Below, in pieces: positions 1 to 6,409 of a DNA stretch of 20,787 nucleotides. The DNA is from an uncultured Desulfobacterales bacterium. Its GTDB lineage: Bacteria > Desulfobacterota > Desulfobulbia > Desulfobulbales > Desulfocapsaceae. The notes below the pieces were generated by a model. It was not told where the DNA came from. It ran no database searches and was given only the letters and a program-made list of their open reading frames with translations. The DNA lies in assembly GCA_937915545.1 (NCBI GenBank), contig CALGIJ010000003.1, forward strand, positions 1-20,787. The letters run 5' to 3'. Both the position numbers and the translations under genes were made by a program. Every line of letters begins with the position of its first letter. Position 1 is the first letter of the stretch.

Positions 1-55
1 GGCCAGTAAGGGTTTCAGCCGATTTGCAAACTTACTGGCCGCAAACGCAAGTTTG
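1..55. repeat. Cluster of short palindromes at the left edge
   Basis: Positions 1-10 (GGCCAGTAAG) and 31-40 (CTTACTGGCC) are perfect inverted repeats of 10 bp. The loop between them contains the 8-bp palindrome TTTGCAAA at 23-30. A second small hairpin follows directly: CAAAC at 42-46, loop GCAA, GTTTG at 51-55. The core GGCCAGTA recurs at about 168-175 and at 20746-20753 near the other end of the window. This looks like part of a repeat or mobile-element end cut by the window edge, but no transposase is recognisable. The structure is seen directly; its identity is unknown. Confidence 0.6.
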
Positions 56-96
56 ATATCAACCCCTCTACGTTTCGGTTCTTACCTCGTAAAGGA

Positions 97-108
97 AAGC
101 GATCGCTT
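97..108. repeat. 12-bp perfect palindrome AAGCGATCGCTT
   Basis: The sequence AAGCGATCGCTT is its own reverse complement. It contains the octamer GCGATCGC. I see only this copy in the gene-free region, so it may be chance; it is listed because it lies within 60 bases of the hairpin cluster at the left edge. Confidence 0.4.
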
Positions 109-593
109 GACTCGACTGCATCACATCAGAATTAAATCTCCTGAAGCAATACCAAGTAAGGTGATTGGCCAGTAATCGTCGCACAAGCCAATTCTTCCCT
201 TGGAACCACACACTCATATCGTACGGAAATTACTGCAAAAATCCTTTCCTTCCAAACAGTTGTGTCGTGGACGCCTATATTGTTACTAGGTAGGAACGAT
301 ATGCCGCAGTACCTGGAGATATGCAAATTTCTTTCACATCGCAATTATATCGGACTCTTTTTTATTTCCCCTTAAACATGCAGAGTTTCCCTTTCCTTTC
401 ATCGCAATGCTCTTTCTAATTCTGCTCATCCTCTATTAGGTCATGGTGATGAGCTCTCAGGAATTTTGGCCGATCAATAGCAGGACAACCATTGCTTCTA
501 AATTGGAAAATATGCTACTCACTACGTATGATCTCCCCATTTATTCCTAAGTCTCGATCTCGCCACTTATTTGCTCTATCAACAGAAAATCAG

Positions 594-925
594 ACCATCT
601 GGTAAATCGACATTCATCTCGGCTTGAATATACACTTTCGCACAACCACTGACTTTCAGGCTTTCAGCATACAGTAAGCCAGACTCCTTGGACAAACGTA
701 CTAACCCGTTGAACAATATGGATACATCATCCTGTAGACATGAACGGCTTTGCCATAGCTAGGCATAAATATGGCAACAGCGATCTGCTCCACAGCTTCT
801 GCTATTTCTCCTTGCCCCCACGGAAGTTCCTCTTCTCGTAAAGAGTGATTCATGTGAGAGTACTTAGACCTGTAAACTGTATGAAAACGTTTCCTCCGGC
901 TTCCCTTAACCATCCAGTGGTTCAT
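594..925 (-). pseudogene. Possible frameshifted coding remnant, unrecognised
   Basis: On the minus strand, the frame running 925 to 701 (74 codons) ends in a segment around AVAIFMPSYGKAVHVYRMM and then stops. The adjacent minus-strand frame continues with a coding-like stretch (LFNGLVRLSKESGLLYAES, then VSGCAKVYIQAEMNVDLPDG) until tandem stops near 594. The two pieces could be one gene broken by a single frameshift near 715. I do not recognise the family. No good ribosome-binding site is seen, and frames of this length can arise by chance, so the call is weak. Confidence 0.2.
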
Positions 926-1151
926 ACGGAAAAATGAGCGTCTCTCTAGTTCCAGAGAAAATCGCCGTCATATAGTACTATGGGATCAGCTCATTCACCC
1001 TGAAAATATCGCAAACGAGAAGAAGCACGACCAGCAACTGCAAGAAAGGAAGAAACTTGCTCCGGTAACTGGTCGAAGCTATTTTTTCGCTGGTCCCATC
1101 TCCTGGCAAGGTTCAGCAAGGATTTTTTTTCCATCAATTGCTCGTCGAATT

Positions 1152-1257
1152 CCATGAAGCGCCAAACGGCTAAAAGGTTTCACCCTATTTTGCATAGAGT
1201 TCACGCTAGATAATATCACAGGTTAGCCGTTTAGCCGTTGTAAAAACGCTTCAATGG
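1152..1257. repeat. Composite imperfect inverted repeat with a tandem octamer
   Basis: The left arm has CCAT (1152-1155), GAAGCG (1156-1161) and AACGGCTAAA (1165-1174). The right arm has TTTAGCCGTT (1230-1239), CGCTTC (1247-1252) and ATGG (1254-1257). Each block pairs with its partner in the correct order, with small bulges and a loop of about 55 bases. The right arm also contains TTAGCCGT twice in tandem (1223-1238). It could be a small non-autonomous element, an RNA hairpin or a protein-binding site; nothing decides among these. Confidence 0.5.
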
Positions 1258-2152
1258 TTGATACCTATATGCCCTAGGCGTCTGCTATTTGATATATCCT
1301 CATCAATCCAAAGGACTTTTTTTTCCTCAAAATTACAAGCTGCCCTTCTTGAACTGTCTAAACATCCAAGACAAGCGTATATAGATTTAGTACCTAAGCC
1401 TTAAGGCTGTCTACCTGTAATTTTTTCTGAGAAGACCAGATCTTCCCTGCCATACGTTCTGTTTACGAGCCTCTGTAGTAGAACAGGTTTTAAACGCGGG
1501 GCATCCCATAATTACGCCAAGGAATGAATTTTTACCCCCCACTATGTGCCTTCCTGCTCCTACAAAGAAATCTGACGCCCTATTCTCTCTCAAAACGTCT
1601 CACACTTTTCAACCTCCAGCGAAGATCGTACGATACTTTCTTGCAACGCTCAGCCCGGCAACAATACCCTTATCCACCTCACCAAACAAAGAATCTATCT
1701 GATCCGACCAACAATTTCTTGGCCATCCAACCTCTTTAAAATTCGTCAGATGCTCCGACACTGATTGCTTTCCTGATAGTGATGAACTAACCAAGGTCGT
1801 TCCACTCAAACTCTCAACCTCTCACATTCATTTTCTCTCTGAAAGAACACCACCACCATTGCGACATCTGTCAGCACTGTCACTAGAGGAGTTTTCCCCA
1901 AAAAACGCTCAACACCGTTCACACTAAAAATCTCCGACCTGCTCTCACCACACCTCTCAGAAAGTTCTCCATTCGTCACCACATGGTAAGGTTCACCCAC
2001 CTTGCCCACAGACCACAAACACGCTGCCAATCTTCACCAATCAGATGCCTGCGAGCATCTTCAAGAAAGAAGTCACCTAAACAAACCACCCTCATAACCT
2101 CCCCTAAGCCTTTCAGAGAAACCTGAAGAAAACCTGACCTCCTCCACCACAA

Positions 2153-2168
2153 GGTTTCACGTGAAACA
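2153..2168. other. parS: parS centromere-like site
   Basis: The 14-bp palindrome GTTTCACGTGAAAC (2154-2167) matches the conserved chromosomal parS core exactly, and the outer bases (G at 2153, A at 2168) match the 16-bp consensus TGTTTCACGTGAAACA at all but one position. It lies about 95 bp before the parA start. In the ParABS system ParB loads here as a CTP-dependent clamp, spreads on flanking DNA, and is moved by ParA. This is the only full match I found; a half-site (GGTTTCAC) occurs at about 2514 inside parA but lacks the other arm. Confidence 0.93.
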
Positions 2169-2262
2169 AACACATCCAACGTCCTTGTGGATGGAATTTC
2201 TATAGGGGATTTACCGAAAAAGTGGTATTGTTTTGTCAATTTTTATCTTTTAGGAGTGGAAT

Positions 2263-3036
2263 ATGACAAAAACAGGGAAGATTATTGCCGTTGCGAACCA
2301 GAAAGGTGGTGTTGGAAAAACAACAACCGCCATTAATGTATCTGTAGCACTTTCCCGCCTGCGCAAAAAGATTTTGGTGGTTGATGCAGACCCCCAAGGA
2401 AACGCCTCAAGTGGCTTAGGGGTTAAAACAAAGAAACTTACTTACCACCTCTATCACGCTCTTACAGGGCAGTGCCGCATTGAAGAGGCAGTTCAATCTG
2501 CACAGACAGACAAGGTTTCACTTGTTCCGAGCAGTATAGATCTTGCCGCAGCAGAACTTGAGTTGATTTCCTTGTCAGAGCGAGAATCCCAACTTCAGAA
2601 ACTACTCCACCCTCTTAAGGAAAACTACGACTATATAGTTATTGACTGCCCCCCCTCCCTTGGCCTATTGACAATCAATGCTTTGACCGCATCTTCATCG
2701 GTTCTCATCCCTATGCAATGCGAATATTTCGCTCTCGAAGGCTTGGCTCAACTGGTACATACAATTCGCTCTGTAAAAAAGTCCTTTAATCCACAGCTAT
2801 ATATTGAAGGGATTGTTCTTACTATGTTTGATAAACGTAACAGGCTAACATACCAGGTTGCCGAAGAAATTAAGACACACTTTGGAGAGCAACTCTTCGC
2901 AACGGTTATCCCTCGTAATGTCAGACTCAGCGAGTGTCCCAGTCACGGAAAATCGGTTTTCCAATACGATGTCAGTTCATCCGGTGCCGTTTCCTATCAA
3001 GCTTTGGCTAGAGAATTTCTTAAAAGGCAGGTTTAA
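2263..3036 (+). CDS. parA: ParA/Soj chromosome-partitioning ATPase
   Basis: This 257-residue protein is a Walker-type ATPase that binds DNA non-specifically as an ATP dimer and pulls ParB-parS complexes apart. The deviant Walker A motif KGGVGKTT is at residues 14-21, the A' segment (DADPQ) at 41-45, and the Walker B-like VIDCPPS at 126-132; length is normal for chromosomal ParA. ATG at 2263 is preceded by a good ribosome-binding site (TAGGAGTGG, about 3 bases upstream). parB starts 3 bp after the stop, so the two are one operon, and parS lies just upstream. There is no N-terminal helix-turn-helix extension, which fits a chromosomal Soj type rather than a plasmid P1-type ParA that autoregulates. 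Confidence 0.96.
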   Translation: MTKTGKIIAVANQKGGVGKTTTAINVSVALSRLRKKILVVDADPQGNASSGLGVKTKKLTYHLYHALTGQCRIEEAVQSAQTDKVSLVPSSIDLAAAELELISLSERESQLQKLLHPLKENYDYIVIDCPPSLGLLTINALTASSSVLIPMQCEYFALEGLAQLVHTIRSVKKSFNPQLYIEGIVLTMFDKRNRLTYQVAEEIKTHFGEQLFATVIPRNVRLSECPSHGKSVFQYDVSSSGAVSYQALAREFLKRQV

Positions 3037-3039
3037 AAT

Positions 3040-3897
3040 ATGTCGAAAAAACTAGGACTTGGACAGGGAGTTGGACTTCTGTTTGCGGAAGAGAGGGAGA
3101 AATATTTTGATTGTGATATTGAAAAGATACAGCCAAACAAGCATCAACCAAGAACGTATTTCAATGAGTCCGACCTCAAGGAATTATCTCAATCCATAAA
3201 AGAAAAGGGTGTAATTCAACCCCTCATTGTCACGAACGGCGGCGAGGACACATATGAACTCATTGCTGGGGAACGTAGGTTGCGCGCCTCCAAAATGGCC
3301 GGCCTCAAAAAGGTTCCAGTCGTTGTTTGGGACGTGGTCGACGAGAATTCACTCCTTGAACTGGCTCTTATCGAGAACGTTCAACGAACCGACCTCAACC
3401 CCATTGAAGAAGCAGAAGCGTATCGTAAGCTCATTGACACTTTTGGGTACACCCAAGATGAAACCGCGAGAAGGGTTGGCAAGCAACGCACCACAATAAC
3501 CAACCTCCTAAGATTATTAAAACTTCCAGACTCAATTCAAAAGGAAGTTTCCACTGGAGCTCTCTCTGAGGGACACGCGAGATCACTTATTCGCCTCATA
3601 GATGACCCGATAAAACTTCTCGAGGCAAAAGATCAGATTATCTCTCAAGGTCTTTCTGTCCGCCAGACAGAACGTCTTGTCAAAAAGCTCCTCTCTGTTC
3701 CTTCTCGATCCGTTCCGACAAAAACCGAAGAACTACTCAGTCAATCTTATTGCAATTCTCTATCAACACAACTGACAAATCACCTAAATGCTAAAGTTGG
3801 CATTCAGCATTCCTCGGGAAGAGGTAAAATCGAAATAGAGTTTTACTCACCAGACGATCTCGACAGACTTTTCTCTCTTCTCCTTAACCAAAAATAG
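3040..3897 (+). CDS. parB: ParB/Spo0J partition protein, parS-binding CTPase clamp
   Basis: At 285 residues this is a typical chromosomal ParB. The N-terminus carries a basic, glycine-rich ParA-contact segment (SKKLGLGQGVG). The CTP-binding ParB/Srx fold spans about residues 22-120, with the conserved GERRLRASKMAG box starting at 78 and ENVQR at 112-116. A helix-turn-helix region (about 138-165, GYTQDETARRVGKQR and following) should contact parS, and the C-terminal segment (about 230-285) should dimerise. It follows parA by 3 bp. Together with the parS at 2153 the complete ParABS system is present. It should act at the origin-proximal nucleoid region. Confidence 0.96.
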   Translation: MSKKLGLGQGVGLLFAEEREKYFDCDIEKIQPNKHQPRTYFNESDLKELSQSIKEKGVIQPLIVTNGGEDTYELIAGERRLRASKMAGLKKVPVVVWDVVDENSLLELALIENVQRTDLNPIEEAEAYRKLIDTFGYTQDETARRVGKQRTTITNLLRLLKLPDSIQKEVSTGALSEGHARSLIRLIDDPIKLLEAKDQIISQGLSVRQTERLVKKLLSVPSRSVPTKTEELLSQSYCNSLSTQLTNHLNAKVGIQHSSGRGKIEIEFYSPDDLDRLFSLLLNQK

Positions 3898-3923
3898 CAC
3901 TTAGCTTTGGGATCCTATTCTTG

Positions 3924-4391
3924 ATGAATGCTTCAAAAACCTTAATATTCGCAGCATTTCTCTGCAGCTCATTTCTCGGATCTACTCCAGGCGTAGCGGC
4001 CGAATTTTTTAGCATTAAATCAGACAAAACGTCTGTTCGCGCCTTACCTGACCCAAAGGGTAAGGTTCTTTGGGAGTTGAACAGCGGGTTCCCTGTAGAG
4101 CTTTTAAAAAAGCAAGGGGATTGGATTCAAACAAGAGATTTCGAGAATGACAGCGGATGGATTCACAAATCCAGACTCAACAAAGCTAGCACTGTAATTG
4201 TCAAAGCAAACAAAAACGAAGAACAATCAATCAATATACGCAGCACCCCAAGTCTTAACGCCAGCATTGTTGGGACAGCTTACTACGGTGTCGTCTTCTC
4301 TGTTCTTGAAAAAAAAGATGGATGGATAAAAGTACGACATGACGGTGGTTTGGTCGGGTGGATTAAAGCAGATCTTCTCTGGGGTCAATAA
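3924..4391 (+). CDS. Exported protein with two bacterial SH3 domains
   Basis: This is a small secreted or periplasmic protein of about 155 residues. A signal peptide is clear: basic start (MNASKTL), hydrophobic core, and a probable cleavage after GVAA near residue 26. Two SH3b-like units follow (roughly residues 30-88 and 92-155), each with a conserved R-x-x-P near its start (VRALPDPKGK; IRSTPSLNAS) and a closing GW-I (SGWIHKS; VGWIKAD). Such domains bind cell-wall peptides or mediate protein contacts; there is no catalytic domain. ATG at 3924 is preferred over TTG at 3921. It follows parB by 26 bp and probably belongs to the same transcript, although a link to partitioning is not established. 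Confidence 0.85.
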   Translation: MNASKTLIFAAFLCSSFLGSTPGVAAEFFSIKSDKTSVRALPDPKGKVLWELNSGFPVELLKKQGDWIQTRDFENDSGWIHKSRLNKASTVIVKANKNEEQSINIRSTPSLNASIVGTAYYGVVFSVLEKKDGWIKVRHDGGLVGWIKADLLWGQ

Positions 4392-4392
4392 A

Positions 4393-4430
4393 AAACCGCG
4401 TAATCCTCTCACTAGAGGATTACGCGGTTT
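4393..4430 (-). terminator. Rho-independent terminator of the tRNA-Ser unit
   Basis: Arms of 17 bp (4393-4409 and 4414-4430) pair perfectly around the loop CACT on the plus strand. Read on the minus strand, the hairpin is followed by a run of T, as expected for a terminator of the minus-strand tRNA genes. On the plus strand only TTT follows, so it may also slow transcripts from the SH3 gene, whose stop codon lies immediately before it. Confidence 0.9.
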
Positions 4431-4434
4431 GTAC

Positions 4435-4526
4435 TGGCGGAGAAGGAGGGATTCGAACCCTCGGTGGAGTTTTACCCCCACACTCGCTTAGCAGGCGAGC
4501 ACCATCGGCCTCTCGGTCACCTCTCC
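4435..4526 (-). tRNA. tRNA-Ser (GCU)
   Basis: The 92-base minus-strand sequence folds as a class II tRNA with a long variable arm. The acceptor stem GGAGAGG pairs with CTTCTCC, followed by discriminator G and an encoded CCA (4435-4437). The anticodon stem is CTCGC/GCGAG with loop CTGCTAA, giving anticodon GCU, which reads AGC and AGU. The T-loop GGTTCGAATCC is standard. It lies 23 bp after the other serine tRNA gene and shares its promoter and terminator. Confidence 0.97.
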
Positions 4527-4549
4527 TTGATATTTCTTGGTCAGCTTTT

Positions 4550-4635
4550 TGGCGGAGGAAGTAGGATTCGAACCCACGGTACTTTCGTACAACGGTTTTC
4601 AAGACCGCCGCCTTAAACCACTCGGCCATTCCTCC
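4550..4635 (-). tRNA. tRNA-Ser (UGA)
   Basis: The 86-base minus-strand sequence starts GGAGGAA and ends with an encoded CCA (4550-4552) after discriminator G. The anticodon loop CTTGAAA gives anticodon UGA, reading UCA and related UCN codons; the stem is GCGGT/ACCGT with a terminal G-T pair. A long variable arm (GTACGAAAGTAC) marks it as serine type. It is the first gene of the two-tRNA unit. Confidence 0.97.
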
Positions 4636-4646
4636 ATGCAGGAGCA

Positions 4647-4675
4647 CTTGTACCATCTGCACCTTCTCTTGTCAA
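4647..4675 (-). promoter_or_regulatory. Sigma70-type promoter of the tRNA-Ser unit
   Basis: On the minus strand a perfect -35 box TTGACA (4670-4675) is followed after exactly 17 bp by TACAAG (4647-4652), a 4-of-6 match to the -10 consensus. Transcription would start about 5 bases before the tRNA-Ser(UGA) at 4635. The spacing and the short leader fit a tRNA promoter well. Confidence 0.8.
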
Positions 4676-4699
4676 CTGCAGGGGCAAATATTTCGGCTA

Positions 4700-4753
4700 G
4701 ACAAAACCATACATATTTGTTACAAACCACCAATCATCTATGGTTTGTTTGTC
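4700..4753. promoter_or_regulatory. Phased ACAAACCA repeats before the sigma54 activator gene
   Basis: Three copies of an ACAAACCA-like word occur: ACAAAACCA at 4701-4709, ACAAACCA at 4722-4729, and the inverted copy TGGTTTGT at 4741-4748. Their centres are about 20 bp apart, two helical turns. The inner pair forms an 8-bp perfect inverted repeat with an 11-base loop. The outer pair extends to GACAAA..CCATA against TATGG..TTTGTC. The cluster lies between the divergent tRNA-Ser(UGA) and sigma54 activator genes and resembles an operator. The binding protein is unknown. Confidence 0.5.
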
Positions 4754-4793
4754 ATAATTTGTTGATTTGCTCCCCTTACAAGAAGATTTCTCT

Positions 4794-6347
4794 ATGACAT
4801 CTGTCTCCGATATTTCGCAACAACTCGAGGATCTAACTGTTCTCTACGAGATAACCAAACAACTCGCTTCTTCCCTTGAAGTTCGTGAGTGTTTAGAAAA
4901 ATCTCTAAAGATCCTGTGCGATCTTAAAAAGATGGAAAATGGAACTGTCACCATTATCCATCCACGAACAGGAAAACTCGAGATTGAGGTCGCTTACGGT
5001 ATTTCCAACGAGGAAAAGCGTAGGGGGAAATATCGCATAGGTGAAGGTATCACCGGTAGAGTAGTGGCCACCGGACAACCCATCATCGTTCCACACATAT
5101 CTGACGAGCCACTCTTTTTGAATAGAACGAAGTCTCGCGGTAAGATTTCCGAGCAAAAAAAGTCCTTTCTTTGCGTTCCTATCAAAGATGGACAGAACGT
5201 CATTGGGGCTCTAAGTGTTGATCGCTTTTATCATGATGGAATCGGCGAACAAGCAAACAATGATCTACGTTACCTGACAATCCTCTCAAGCCTGATTGCA
5301 CAAACAGTTGTCAGAATACAGAAAGTCAAGAGAGAAGCAGAAGAGCTTCAAAACGAAAATCTCAAATTAAAGAGGGAACTATCTGGTAAAAACAAAATCG
5401 GGGATATTATAGGAAATTCAAGCCGTATGCAGGACGTTTACGAGATGATACACCGAGTAGTTGACTCAAACGCTACTGTGTTACTTCGAGGAGAATCGGG
5501 GACAGGAAAGACCTTAGTTGCCAAGGCTCTTCATTACAATGGCAAGCGTAAAGGAAAGCCCTTTGTTGCAGTAAACTGCTCAGCGCTTCCGGAAACACTT
5601 CTCGAAAGCGAGTTGTTCGGCCATGAAAAGGGATCTTTCACAGGTGCATCTGAGAGGAAGATCGGACGGTTTGAACAGGCTGAAGGTGGTACATTATTTC
5701 TGGATGAAATTGGTGAAATAAGCCCTTCTGTACAAATTAAATTACTGAATGTTGTCCAGGAGAGGGTTTTCCAGCGTCTTGGATCAACACAGCAGATATC
5801 ATGTGATGTCCGCCTGGTAGCTGCAACGAATAAAGATCTTGAAAAGGCGGTTTCTGAGAGTAACTTTCGGGAAGATCTCTACTATCGCCTCAATGTATTT
5901 CCTATTTATATGCCTCCCTTGCGCGAGAGAAGAACAGATATTCTGCTAATAGCTGAATACTTTCTCGATAAATTTTCTAAGGAAAATTCTAAAACCATTA
6001 GAAGGATTTCAACTTCGGCCATTGATATGCTCGTACAATATCACTGGCCGGGTAATGTCAGAGAACTGCAGAATTGCATCGAAAGAGCGGTATTGATCTG
6101 CGATGGTGATACAATAAAGGGAATTCATCTACCGCCAACTCTACAAACTGCGGAATCTTCCAGTAGAGACAAACCTCTTTCTCTTTCTGTAGCAGTTTCC
6201 AATTTTGAGAAGGAAATGATTATCGAGGGTCTAAAAAGAAACAATGGCAACCAGACGAAAACAGCTAAAGATTTAGATACGAGCCTTAGAATTATCAATT
6301 ACAAGATCCATCAATATAATATCGATCCCAAGAATTATAAGATTTGA
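4794..6347 (+). CDS. NifA-like sigma54-dependent activator (GAF, AAA+, Fis-type HTH)
   Basis: This 517-residue regulator activates sigma54 RNA polymerase. An N-terminal GAF sensor spans about residues 15-175, followed by a short coiled linker. The AAA+ domain (about 205-440) has Walker A GESGTGKT (233-240), the sigma54 contact loop GSFTGA (280-285, a variant of GAFTGA), Walker B GGTLFLDE (298-305) and the arginine-finger region with FREDLYYRLNVF. A C-terminal Fis-like helix-turn-helix occupies about 470-510. The layout matches NifA and relatives, but the cysteines of oxygen-sensitive rhizobial NifA are not seen between AAA+ and HTH, and no nif genes are nearby, so the target regulon is unknown. 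ATG 4794 is preferred over an in-frame TTG at 4767; the ribosome site is weak either way. Confidence 0.92.
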   Translation: MTSVSDISQQLEDLTVLYEITKQLASSLEVRECLEKSLKILCDLKKMENGTVTIIHPRTGKLEIEVAYGISNEEKRRGKYRIGEGITGRVVATGQPIIVPHISDEPLFLNRTKSRGKISEQKKSFLCVPIKDGQNVIGALSVDRFYHDGIGEQANNDLRYLTILSSLIAQTVVRIQKVKREAEELQNENLKLKRELSGKNKIGDIIGNSSRMQDVYEMIHRVVDSNATVLLRGESGTGKTLVAKALHYNGKRKGKPFVAVNCSALPETLLESELFGHEKGSFTGASERKIGRFEQAEGGTLFLDEIGEISPSVQIKLLNVVQERVFQRLGSTQQISCDVRLVAATNKDLEKAVSESNFREDLYYRLNVFPIYMPPLRERRTDILLIAEYFLDKFSKENSKTIRRISTSAIDMLVQYHWPGNVRELQNCIERAVLICDGDTIKGIHLPPTLQTAESSSRDKPLSLSVAVSNFEKEMIIEGLKRNNGNQTKTAKDLDTSLRIINYKIHQYNIDPKNYKI

Positions 6348-6348
6348 C

Positions 6349-6403
6349 ACTAAGCGACAGACTGGACAGAATATTTTATTTCTGTTTCTGCCTGTCGTTT
6401 AGT
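6349..6403. terminator. Bidirectional terminator between convergent genes
   Basis: Outer arms ACTAAGCGACAG (6349-6360) and CTGTCGTTTAGT (6392-6403) pair with one G-T wobble, and an inner hairpin ACAGAA/TTCTGT (6366-6371 and 6380-6385) sits inside. It fills the 62-bp gap between the sigma54 activator (+) and gyrA (-), where a shared terminator is expected. U-runs are modest on both sides. Confidence 0.65.
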
Positions 6404-6409
6404 TACACT

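Larger units (their letters stand above)
1..2262. other. Gene-free 2.2-kb region upstream of parA
   Basis: No open frame here exceeds about 90 codons, none has a recognisable domain, and small frames occur on both strands as expected by chance. In many bacteria rsmG and mnmG lie just upstream of parA in the same direction; translating the plus strand before parA shows frequent stops and nothing resembling the C-terminus of RsmG. I found no tRNA, tmRNA, SRP RNA or RNase P RNA signature. What it does hold is listed separately: palindromes, an inverted repeat, a possible frameshifted remnant, a skewed tract and parS. The simplest reading is decayed or rearranged DNA between the left edge and the parAB locus. 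Confidence 0.6.

Noticed and set aside
885..1157. A 90-codon plus-strand open stretch ending TGA
   Set aside because: It has no ATG, GTG or TTG start in frame and no recognisable domain; such a length is expected by chance in 2.2 kb over six frames.
1670..1678. TTATCCACC as a DnaA box marking an origin near parA
   Set aside because: It has one mismatch and I see no cluster of further boxes or AT-rich unwinding block around it; the spacer before dnaN is a better candidate.
1806..2239. Two minus-strand frames before parA as genes or as an rsmG remnant
   Set aside because: They lie on the wrong strand for rsmG, overlap parS, show no known motif, and are explained by the G/T-rich bias of that strand.
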